Below are positions 1 to 5,837 of a DNA stretch of 10,065 nt, in pieces. The notes under the pieces are model-generated. The model had not been told where the DNA came from. It ran no database searches and saw only the letters and a list, made by a program, of their open reading frames with translations. Source of the DNA: Tannerella sp. (GTDB lineage Bacteria; Bacteroidota; Bacteroidia; Bacteroidales; Tannerellaceae). Within the stretch, counting starts at the first letter, position 1. Each line of letters begins with the position of its first letter. The stretch lies in assembly GCA_031282485.1 (NCBI GenBank), contig JAITDQ010000135.1, positions 1-10,065 on the forward strand, in the 5' to 3' direction. A program made the translations under genes and the position numbers.

Positions 1-74
1 AAAACATATATGGCAAGCATGTTCAACGCCGTAATTTTATTATCACTTGCCCACAGGATATTGATTTTGTCCAT
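1..74 (-). CDS. DsrE-like protein, N-terminal fragment
   Basis: This is the 5' end of a minus-strand gene whose remainder lies outside the window. It opens with ATG at 74 and gives 24 residues beginning MDKINILWAS, followed by a segment containing ALNMLAIYV, with no stop. The short beta strand (INILW) followed by a helix carrying NML is how small DsrE-family proteins of Bacteroidota usually begin; that family has a DsrE/DsrF-like sulfur-relay fold and is mostly of unknown role. The call rests on recognising these few residues only. A TAnnTTTG promoter box lies about 30 bases upstream at 105-112, which supports the start. The gene reads away from everything else in the window. Confidence 0.5.
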   Translation of the reverse strand, partial: MDKINILWASDNKITALNMLAIYV

Positions 75-104
75 ATTCTCATATAATATAGGGTGAATTT
101 TCTG

Positions 105-143
105 CAAATGTACAAAATAATATCGGGAATAATTACAAAGGTA
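105..143 (-). promoter_or_regulatory. Promoter-like boxes for the minus-strand DsrE-like gene
   Basis: On the minus strand two matches to the Bacteroidota -7 consensus TAnnTTTG occur in tandem: TACCTTTG (136-143) and TACATTTG (105-112). The downstream box sits about 30 bases before the ATG at 74, a sensible distance. The TTTG of the upstream box could serve as its -33 element, but the spacing (23 bases) is longer than the usual 19-21. The other box has no clear -33 partner at the right distance. I infer that the 105-112 box is the working one. Confidence 0.4.
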
Positions 144-146
144 CAA

Positions 147-594
147 ACGAAGGGTGCATTTTTAGGTTATGTTTCCGCTATTACCAATGAGGGCGGTTTC
201 GGTATCCGGGAAGCATCGCCGTATAAGGTATGCGGGTTGGTGGCTTTTGAAGGCAAAGAGGGCAAACTGGAACAGGATGTTTATCGGGATTTGAAAATCA
301 GGATAAAAACGCAAACCAACCCGCATACATAAAAGGAATACAGGGTATTGCAATTTCAATTCCACACAAGAAAGCCCGAAATCCACACAAGAATTGATTT
401 TGAAAGTCATTATATTAATTAAGTTGTTGTTTATTATATTGTTGATGTTTGATTTCAATTCCACACAAGAAATCCACACAAGAAATCCTGAAATCCACAC
501 AAGAATTGATGCCCCGGATGATTTCGACGCATTAGAGAAAGCCGGCATTATCCCCGAAGAACGAAAGGAAGATGTAAACGTTAAAGTGGGTTAG
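147..594. other. Gene-poor stretch, possible remnant coding sequence
   Basis: No convincing gene is seen here. From 147 to 332 the plus strand has an open frame with protein-like composition (contains SAITNEGGFGIREASPYK and DVYRDLKIRIK), but it lacks a good start and runs back into the promoter region of the neighbouring minus-strand gene. The minus strand is also open across 162-548, again without recognisable motifs. From 307 to 594 another plus frame is open; it crosses the repeats at 353-510 and ends in a charged tail (PDDFDALEKAGIIPEERK) that looks like the C-terminus of a real protein. Its candidate start at 394 is TTG, followed by a hydrophobic run encoded by AT-rich spacer. I read this as degraded or dispersed non-genic sequence, possibly with the 3' end of a lost gene. 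I do not recognise any family. Confidence 0.3.
353..510. repeat. Short direct repeats (five TCCACACAAGAA copies)
   Basis: The 12-base word TCCACACAAGAA occurs exactly five times, at 361, 382, 460, 473 and 494. The copies form a duplicated block. The left block (353-398) has two copies 21 bases apart. The right block (452-510) has the same pair 21 bases apart plus one extra unit inserted 13 bases before it. Both blocks start with ATTTCAATTCCACACAAGAA and end with GAAATCCACACAAGAATTGAT. The 53-base spacer (399-451) is very AT-rich. The pattern suggests a segmental duplication followed by gain or loss of a 13-base unit by slippage. Units are too short and spacers too uneven for CRISPR. Confidence 0.85.
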
Positions 595-597
595 AGA

Positions 598-628
598 TTG
601 CACATCCTGAAACTTTTTCATACCTTTG
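598..628 (+). promoter_or_regulatory. Promoter for the antitoxin-like / isomerase gene pair
   Basis: TTG (598-600), a 20-base spacer, and TACCTTTG (621-628) match the Bacteroidota sigma-factor consensus (-33 TTTG, about 19-21 bases, -7 TAnnTTTG). Transcription would begin near 635, giving a leader of roughly 17 bases before the ATG at 652, with a purine-rich GGAAAAAGAAG just ahead of that start. It probably drives the small gene at 652-882 and the overlapping gene at 879-1739. It lies immediately after the stop of the doubtful frame ending at 594. This is sequence matching only. Confidence 0.5.
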
Positions 629-651
629 GCGCAACAAAAAGGAAAAAGAAG

Positions 652-882
652 ATGAAAACAATCAATGTACAGATTTCAGATACGGAATACGATGCTTTCG
701 GTTTTTCGAAAGACAAACTGTCATTTTCGGAAGTTGTCGACCTTGTCGAACGGCGAATAAGCCTGCAAGCCCTCAAACGCAGTGTGAAACTCTCGGAACA
801 GTATCACCTCGCCTCCATGACAATGGATGAAATATCGGAAGAAGTTTGCGCCGTGAGAACCAAAAAAACATATTTATCATGA
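652..882 (+). CDS. Orphan antitoxin-like small protein
   Basis: This gene encodes 76 residues. The N-terminus MKTINVQISDTEYDAFG is a short beta strand like that of ribbon-helix-helix or VapB-like antitoxins. It is followed by SFSEVVDLVERR (residues 24-35), a helix with LKRSVKLSEQYHL (41-53), and MTMDEISEEV (56-65) with the AVR signature near the end. In Bacteroidota, small proteins with this layout usually precede a PIN-domain ribonuclease toxin that they neutralise. That is family knowledge recalled from similarity, not proven here. No PIN gene follows: the stop TGA (880-882) overlaps the ATG of an exported TIM-barrel gene. I chose ATG 652 because it has a purine-rich stretch just upstream and matches the usual family start; an in-frame TTG at 598 lies inside the promoter. 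The C-terminal end (VRTKKTYLS) may be slightly altered by the junction. Role in the cell is uncertain. Confidence 0.75.
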   Translation: MKTINVQISDTEYDAFGFSKDKLSFSEVVDLVERRISLQALKRSVKLSEQYHLASMTMDEISEEVCAVRTKKTYLS

Positions 883-1739
883 ATAGACGTTATTTTCTTC
901 AAGCAGCGGGGATGGCGGCGGTTTCCGTCCCGTTTTGCAAGATCTTGTCCGCCGCCGTAACGGAAGGTAAAAAGTTGCCGCAGATTGGTATCATCTTGGG
1001 TGCCATTGGCGGTCAGTGGCTTCGGGAACATCCCCGGGAAACGCTGAGGCATATAGCTGATGTGGGATATAAGGAACTGGAGTTTGGCGGCGATTTCGGG
1101 TTGGGGATGAACGCCGGCGAACTTACCGGCTATCTGGATTCGCTGGGATTGAAAGCAGTGATTGGCCCTACGTCGATGGCCGCCCTGCAAAACCCGGAGA
1201 AACTCAAATCCGATATACGCGCCTGCCGGGAACTCGGACAAAAATACATTGTCTGTTATTGGCCATGGACGGACGACGGACGGAACAAACAGTTGGACGA
1301 CTGGAAACGTGTGGCCGACAGTCTGAACCGGGGCGGTGACATCTGCCGTCAGGAAGGCGTACAACTGATTTATCACAATCATGACATCGAATTTAAACTT
1401 ACCGAAGACAGGATTCCGTTCGATACGCTGATGGAACATCTTGACCCGTCGCTGGTCGGAATCGAACTGGATCTCTATTGGATTACGAAAGGCGGTCAGT
1501 CGCCGGCAGACTATATCCGAAAATATCCCGGCCGATATCCCGTTTTTCACGTGAAGGATATGAAACCCGAAGACCGCGATTTTGCCTGTGTCGGAAGCGG
1601 TTGTATTGATTTCCCGGCGATTTTCAGGCTCAACGATGTCGCCGGTGTGAAGCACTTTATCGTGGAACACGACCGGCCGGAAAATCCGAAGGATTGTATC
1701 ACCTCATCCGCCGGCTATCTGCTGAATGTGCGTTTCTGA
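879..1739 (+). CDS. Tat-exported sugar phosphate isomerase/epimerase-like TIM-barrel protein
   Basis: This gene encodes 286 residues of the xylose-isomerase-like TIM-barrel superfamily (AP endonuclease 2 type). The N-terminus MNRRYFLQAAG is a twin-arginine signal (RRxFL) followed by a hydrophobic stretch and a likely cleavage site near SAA (24-26), so the enzyme probably acts in the periplasm. There is no lipobox. Barrel strands begin at QIGIILGAIGG (35-45). Likely metal- or substrate-binding positions are YHNHDIEF (165-172), ELD (196-198), FHVKDM (223-228) and VEHD (262-265), placed where this superfamily carries its E/D/H ligands. VGSGCIDFPAIF (238-249) is the usual loop before the last strand. 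Length is normal for the exported Bacteroidota branch, whose substrates are mostly unknown. ATG 879 is preferred over an in-frame TTG at 846 because the signal peptide begins there. It overlaps the antitoxin-like gene by four bases, so translational coupling is likely. A terminator follows. Confidence 0.88.
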   Translation: MNRRYFLQAAGMAAVSVPFCKILSAAVTEGKKLPQIGIILGAIGGQWLREHPRETLRHIADVGYKELEFGGDFGLGMNAGELTGYLDSLGLKAVIGPTSMAALQNPEKLKSDIRACRELGQKYIVCYWPWTDDGRNKQLDDWKRVADSLNRGGDICRQEGVQLIYHNHDIEFKLTEDRIPFDTLMEHLDPSLVGIELDLYWITKGGQSPADYIRKYPGRYPVFHVKDMKPEDRDFACVGSGCIDFPAIFRLNDVAGVKHFIVEHDRPENPKDCITSSAGYLLNVRF

Positions 1740-1768
1740 CCGGGATCAAACCGGGGCATGCTTGTCCG

Positions 1769-1810
1769 AAAAAAACGAAGACGAACCGTCCGGTTCGCCC
1801 CCGCTTTTTT
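1769..1810. terminator. Bidirectional terminator between convergent genes
   Basis: CGAACCG (1782-1788) and CGGTTCG (1791-1797) are perfect inverted repeats separated by TC; in RNA this probably forms six pairs around a four-base loop. On the plus strand it is followed after a short C-rich stretch by six T (1805-1810). On the minus strand it is followed by TCTTCG and seven T (plus-strand A-run 1769-1775). It lies between the ends of the isomerase-like gene (1739) and the nucleotidyltransferase gene (1825), which converge, so it can serve both. The spacing between stem and T-run is longer than in an ideal terminator. Confidence 0.6.
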
Positions 1811-1824
1811 ATTATGTAATTTTT

Positions 1825-2730
1825 TCAGAACAGTTTGTCCGGATATTCTCCGGCGTCGATTAGCGCCCGGATTTTATCTACAACGCCCTGGCGGTCGGCG
1901 ATGTATGTTACGCCAAACCATTTGGATGTGGTGTCAAGCACTTTTACACGTGCGATATTTTTTGTCACAAGCTCGTTTACCATTAGCGGAATGAAATATT
2001 CGCTTTTGAGGTTGTCCATGTTTTCACGCAGAAAATCCTTGAAATATTCTTCGGAATATTCGAAATAGTCCGGGGTGAAACCCCACATGTTCATTGACAC
2101 GGGCGTATTCTCGTCCAGAACGACTGTCGCGCCGTTTTCGTCAATGAAACGTATCTCTCCGTTAATACGCTCGATTGCCGTACGTTCGACCACGGTCGTA
2201 AGATAGCCGCCGGCATCCATGCCGCATACGCCGCGTGCCACGGAGCCGCTTTCGCTGAGCGTATTGCCGACGCGGAAACCGACCATGCAATATTCGTTTT
2301 TCTTCTCCTCCCCGGCGCCGGAAAGTTCCCGGCCTATTACTTCGAAACTGTCGCGTCCGTAAAAGTCGTCGGCGTTGATAACGGCAAAAGGCTCTTTTAT
2401 GACGCCTTTACCCATCAGCACGGCATGGTTTGTGCCCCACGGTTTCGTACGTCCTTCGGGACAGGTGAAGCCTTCCGGCAATTTGTCCAACGACTGGAAA
2501 ACGGTTTCTACCGGGATATGATTTTCATATTTACTGAGAATTTTTTCCCGGAAATCGTCTTCGAAATCTTTTCGTATGACGAATACAACTTTGCCGAATC
2601 CACCGCGGATAGCGTCGAAAATGGAATAATCCATGATCGTTTCACCGTTTGGGCCTACCCCGTCTAACTGTTTTAATCCTCCATAGCGGCTACCCATACC
2701 GGCCGCAAGTACAAATAAAATTGGTTTCAT
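1825..2730 (-). CDS. Sugar nucleotidyltransferase (NTP_transferase family)
   Basis: This gene encodes 301 residues. The N-terminal signature LAAGMGSRYGGLKQL (8-22) is the nucleotide-binding loop of sugar-phosphate nucleotidylyltransferases (Rossmann-like GT-A fold), with G11, R15 and K20 expected to bind the NTP phosphates. PWGTNHAV (97-104) is the base and ribose contact region, and INADDFYG (118-125) carries the acidic metal-binding pair. MWGFTPDYF (214-222) and KWFGVTYIADR (270-280) are conserved C-terminal segments of the Bacteroidota branch. The reaction would be NTP plus sugar-1-phosphate to NDP-sugar plus pyrophosphate, in the cytoplasm. The exact sugar (glucose, mannose or another) cannot be read from sequence, and no sugar-pathway gene is adjacent. 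Start ATG at 2730 fits the family N-terminus (MKPILFVLAAG). A promoter-like box lies about 55 bases upstream and a bidirectional terminator lies downstream. The gene is intact. Confidence 0.88.
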   Translation of the reverse strand: MKPILFVLAAGMGSRYGGLKQLDGVGPNGETIMDYSIFDAIRGGFGKVVFVIRKDFEDDFREKILSKYENHIPVETVFQSLDKLPEGFTCPEGRTKPWGTNHAVLMGKGVIKEPFAVINADDFYGRDSFEVIGRELSGAGEEKKNEYCMVGFRVGNTLSESGSVARGVCGMDAGGYLTTVVERTAIERINGEIRFIDENGATVVLDENTPVSMNMWGFTPDYFEYSEEYFKDFLRENMDNLKSEYFIPLMVNELVTKNIARVKVLDTTSKWFGVTYIADRQGVVDKIRALIDAGEYPDKLF

Positions 2731-2784
2731 GTCAAATTGGTATTATAAATTGTTTTTTTGTTCATATTATATAATTTAGTCGTG

Positions 2785-2815
2785 CAAATATACATTATTT
2801 TTTGTCAAGTGAAAA
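2785..2815 (-). promoter_or_regulatory. Promoter-like element for the nucleotidyltransferase gene
   Basis: On the minus strand TATATTTG (2785-2792) matches the Bacteroidota -7 consensus TAnnTTTG. Nineteen bases upstream lies TTTT (2812-2815), a weak form of the -33 TTTG. Transcription would start near 2778, leaving a leader of about 48 AT-rich bases before the ATG at 2730. This element overlaps the opposite promoter at 2801-2831. The surrounding sequence is AT-rich, so chance matches are possible. Confidence 0.42.
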
Positions 2816-2831
2816 ATAAAACCGACCTTTG
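2801..2831 (+). promoter_or_regulatory. Promoter for the DUF5686-to-aminotransferase operon
   Basis: TTTG (2801-2804), exactly 19 bases, then GACCTTTG (2824-2831) match the Bacteroidota promoter consensus TTTG-N19-TAnnTTTG with one mismatch (G for T at the first -7 position). The start of transcription is expected near 2838, giving a leader of about 27 bases to the ATG at 2865, which is preceded by a weak AGGAA. It is the only good promoter match I see ahead of the five-gene operon. Confidence 0.5.
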
Positions 2832-2864
2832 CCGCGTTTATTATAAAAATGAATAAGACAGGAA

Positions 2865-5420
2865 ATGAGTCAAAGAAGCATCTGCGGCATATTATTTTTT
2901 CTTGCAGTTTTGATGTCGGGAGAAACTTATGCACAACAGATAATACAGGTAGAAGGATACGTTAAAGATTTCGAGACAAAAGAGGCATTACCATACGTAA
3001 CCGTCTCCTTACGCGGAACAGGCAGGGGTACGGCTACGGACGAAAACGGATATTTTTCAATGCGAATAACCTCGGACAGCACGGTACTGTCGGTTTCATA
3101 CGTCGGATATGAAACAAGTTTTACGACCCTTAAACAGGGATATAACAAGGTTGACATCTTGTTGAAACCGGCCACGTACGAGTTAACGGAAATCACCGTG
3201 CGCCCCGGGAAAGAACGGTATTCCAAAAAGGATAATCCGGCGGTAGTTTTTATCCGGAACGTCATCGCACGGCGGAACCTGAATGATCCGCATAATCACG
3301 ATTATTTCAGCTATGATACATACGAGCAGCGAACGTTTGCCTTTGATGATTTCGACGTGGAAAAAGCCCGCCGGAACTGGGTATATAAGCAGGTTGACTT
3401 CATATTTGACTATGTAGATTCAACCTCCGTAAGAGGCCGGACGATTCTTCCGTTATATAATGAAGAGATAATAGAAAATTATTATTACCGTAAATCGCCG
3501 CATACGGAACGGAAAGTCGTAGGAGGAACGAAACGTGCCGGAATCATCGAAATAATATCGGAAGAAGGCGTGAAACAGTTTGTTGATGAAGCATTTCAGG
3601 ATGTTGACATATTCCGCGACAATATTCCCCTTTTCCTGAAACGGTTCGTCAGCCCGCTTTCTTCAATAGGGACTGATTACTACAAATATTATTTACTGGA
3701 TACCGTCCCGATTGACGGTGAACCGTGCATGGATCTCGGATTTGTACCCTTTAATACGGAATCATTCGGCTTTGTCGGTCATTTGTATGTGACGCTCGAT
3801 TCCACGTATTTCGTAAAAAAAGTAAACTTGAACATTCCCCGTGATATCAATCTCAATTTCATAGGCGAGATGTCCATTGAGCAGGAATATGTTCGCATGA
3901 ACGACGGCACGAGGGTATTGACGAAGAATGACATTGCGCTTATATTCAGGCTTAACCGGAAGATGAAAGGCTCCTACGCGCGTCGTGTAGCCTTGCATCG
4001 CAATCATTCGTTTGAGAAACCGCGGGATATGGCCGTGTTTGAAGAAAATGCGCCGGTAATGGAATCGGAGGGAGCACGCCGTCAGACGGATGCGTTCTGG
4101 AATGAAGCCCGCGAAGGAGCGGAAGAAATACAGCGGACATCCGTAGAAAAGATGATGGAGCAGTTACGTGAAGTACCGTTCTTTTACTGGTCGGAAAAAA
4201 CTATCAATATTCTGGTTAACGGCTACGTCCAGACCTCCGAAACGAACAGCCTGTTTGAGTTCGGGCCGGCAAATACGTTTATAAGCGGGAACGCACTGGA
4301 AGGAGCGCGGCTCCGGCTGGGCGGTACGACTACGGTAAATTTCAGCCGCCGGCTTTTTATGGACGGATATCTTGCATACGGATTGAAAGATCATAAGTTT
4401 AAAGGCGATGCAATTCTGGAATATTCGTTTAATAATAAGAGAACGTTCCGCAAGGAATACCCGTTTCATTATATCCGTGCGGAATACAAATATGATGTAA
4501 ATCAAATCGGCCAACATTATCTGTATACCAATGCCGACAATATGTTTATGATGTTTAAACGTCGCGAGAACAATCTTATTACTTATATGCGGAAAGCGGA
4601 ATTGAGTTATTATCAGGAAAATTACAGAGGATTGAGTTACAGCATCCTGCTGCGCCACCTGAGCGAATGGGCTACTCCCGACGTCCCTTTCCATTTAATC
4701 CGGGCGGACGGGACGATAACTCCGGCCGACCACTATATGTCGGCGCAGCTGGAGTTTTTCCTGCGTTGGGCGCCCAATGAAAAATTTTATCAGTCGCGCA
4801 ATTACCGTTATCCCATAACGCTCGACGCACCTGTCATAACATTGAGTCATACGATGGCGCGTAAGGGCATACTTGGAACCGGTCATAATTACAACCGTAC
4901 GGAGATGGGCGTGCGGAAACGCTTCTGGATGTCCCCGTTCGGGTATATTGACATATACGGACAGGCCGGCAAAGTATGGGATCGCGTGCCTTATCCGTTG
5001 CTTCACATCCCGAATGCAAACCTGTCATACAGTATTGAAGCGGAAACGTTCCCGTTAATGGATCCGATGGAATTTATAAATGACCGTTTCGTGTCGTGGG
5101 AAACGACCTATTATATGAACGGGTGGCTGTTCAACCGTTTGCCGTTGATAAAAGAACTGCAACTTCGCGAAGTATTGTCATTTCGAGGCTGGTATGGCGA
5201 TCTGAGTGATAAAAACAATCCGGAAAGAAACGGTGAAGGCCTGTATAAATTTCCTGAAAACACATATATGATGGGCGATAAACCCTATATGGAATTCGGG
5301 GCGGGAGTTGAAAATATATTTAAACTGATACGTCTGGACTACATCTGGAGACTGTCATATCGCGATCATCCGGGGACACCAAAAAGCGGTTTGAGATTGA
5401 AAATTAAATTTTCTTTTTGA
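2865..5420 (+). CDS. DUF5686 / carboxypeptidase-regulatory-like outer-membrane protein
   Basis: This gene encodes 851 residues. Residues 1-23 form a signal peptide (hydrophobic GILFFLAVLMSG, cleavage near TYA). Residues about 27-105 form a carboxypeptidase-D-regulatory-like beta-sandwich: VEGYVKDFETKEALPYVTV, then GTATDENGYFSM and ILLKPATYELTEITV. This domain is common in Bacteroidota surface proteins such as SusC-like receptors. The rest, from RPGKERYSKKDNPAV (about 113-127), matches the DUF5686 family: many amphipathic strands with aromatic residues and a final phenylalanine (KIKFSF), as expected for an outer-membrane beta-barrel. No plug domain or TonB box is evident, so I do not call it a TonB receptor. 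Function is unknown; it is found across Bacteroidota. It heads an operon with a START-like gene and an LptF/LptG permease, which hints at envelope assembly (inference). Length is typical and the frame is intact. Confidence 0.88.
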   Translation: MSQRSICGILFFLAVLMSGETYAQQIIQVEGYVKDFETKEALPYVTVSLRGTGRGTATDENGYFSMRITSDSTVLSVSYVGYETSFTTLKQGYNKVDILLKPATYELTEITVRPGKERYSKKDNPAVVFIRNVIARRNLNDPHNHDYFSYDTYEQRTFAFDDFDVEKARRNWVYKQVDFIFDYVDSTSVRGRTILPLYNEEIIENYYYRKSPHTERKVVGGTKRAGIIEIISEEGVKQFVDEAFQDVDIFRDNIPLFLKRFVSPLSSIGTDYYKYYLLDTVPIDGEPCMDLGFVPFNTESFGFVGHLYVTLDSTYFVKKVNLNIPRDINLNFIGEMSIEQEYVRMNDGTRVLTKNDIALIFRLNRKMKGSYARRVALHRNHSFEKPRDMAVFEENAPVMESEGARRQTDAFWNEAREGAEEIQRTSVEKMMEQLREVPFFYWSEKTINILVNGYVQTSETNSLFEFGPANTFISGNALEGARLRLGGTTTVNFSRRLFMDGYLAYGLKDHKFKGDAILEYSFNNKRTFRKEYPFHYIRAEYKYDVNQIGQHYLYTNADNMFMMFKRRENNLITYMRKAELSYYQENYRGLSYSILLRHLSEWATPDVPFHLIRADGTITPADHYMSAQLEFFLRWAPNEKFYQSRNYRYPITLDAPVITLSHTMARKGILGTGHNYNRTEMGVRKRFWMSPFGYIDIYGQAGKVWDRVPYPLLHIPNANLSYSIEAETFPLMDPMEFINDRFVSWETTYYMNGWLFNRLPLIKELQLREVLSFRGWYGDLSDKNNPERNGEGLYKFPENTYMMGDKPYMEFGAGVENIFKLIRLDYIWRLSYRDHPGTPKSGLRLKIKFSF

Positions 5421-5454
5421 TATGTCAAATTTTATTCCTACCTTGCGCGGCATT

Positions 5455-5835
5455 ATGAAAAAAGATAAGTTTCATATCGAATATGTATTCGACATGGTTT
5501 CCAAACGGAGTTTGTGGAATCATCTGACGACGCCGCCGGGACTGTCATCCTGGTTTGCCGATGATGTGGATATACGGGGCGAAACGTACATCTTTACTTG
5601 GAACAAAACACAGGAAAAAGCGAGAGTTGTATACCTTAAGCCGGATGTATGTGTACGTTACCAGTGGGCAAATGATGACGACAATGTTTATTTTGAGTTT
5701 CGCATCCATACGATCGAATTGACGGGAGGTGTGGCGCTTGAGATTACGGATTTTGCCGAGCCGTCGGAGAAGATGGATGCCATAAGTTTGTGGGACACGC
5801 AGGTGGACGAATTGAAAAGGACGTTGGGAGTGTAA
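5455..5835 (+). CDS. START-like (AHSA1-fold) domain protein
   Basis: This gene encodes 126 residues from ATG 5455. It looks like the small START/AHSA1 helix-grip proteins of Bacteroidota: KKDKFHIEYVFD (2-13), SLWNHLTTPPGLSSWFADDV (19-38, the usual WxxLTTPxGLxxWFAD motif), central strands (YIFTW, VRYQWANDDDN, YFEFRI, VALEITDFAE) and a C-terminal helix (WDTQVDELKRTLGV) that would close the ligand cavity. It has no signal peptide and is probably cytoplasmic. The fold binds hydrophobic ligands in some members; the ligand here is unknown. An in-frame ATG at 5422, one base after the previous stop, would add 11 residues (MSNFIPTLRGI). I prefer 5455 because the recognisable family N-terminus MKKDKFH begins there; neither start has a good ribosome binding site. 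It ends two bases before the permease start, so co-translation is likely. Confidence 0.8.
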   Translation: MKKDKFHIEYVFDMVSKRSLWNHLTTPPGLSSWFADDVDIRGETYIFTWNKTQEKARVVYLKPDVCVRYQWANDDDNVYFEFRIHTIELTGGVALEITDFAEPSEKMDAISLWDTQVDELKRTLGV

Positions 5836-5837
5836 TA

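Noticed and set aside
353..510. CRISPR array
   Set aside because: The repeat word is only 12 bases and spacings are 21, 78, 13 and 21; there are no uniform repeats of about 30 bases and no cas genes.
598..651. N-terminal extension of the antitoxin-like protein from TTG 598
   Set aside because: The extension overlaps the promoter match, begins with a rare start codon and lacks similarity; ATG 652 begins the typical N-terminus.
936..941. Lipoprotein cysteine (C20) in the isomerase-like signal peptide
   Set aside because: The preceding residues VPF do not fit a lipobox; a Tat signal with cleavage near SAA fits better.
804..1670. 288-residue open frame on the minus strand
   Set aside because: It lies wholly antisense to the isomerase-like and antitoxin-like genes, has no recognisable motif, and follows from the codon pattern of the real gene.
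2849..2851. ATG at 2849 as start of the DUF5686 gene
   Set aside because: It is in a different frame from the 851-residue protein; ATG 2865 gives a proper signal peptide.
4164..5028. Minus-strand open frames inside the DUF5686 gene
   Set aside because: They are antisense to a well-supported gene and their translations show no family features.
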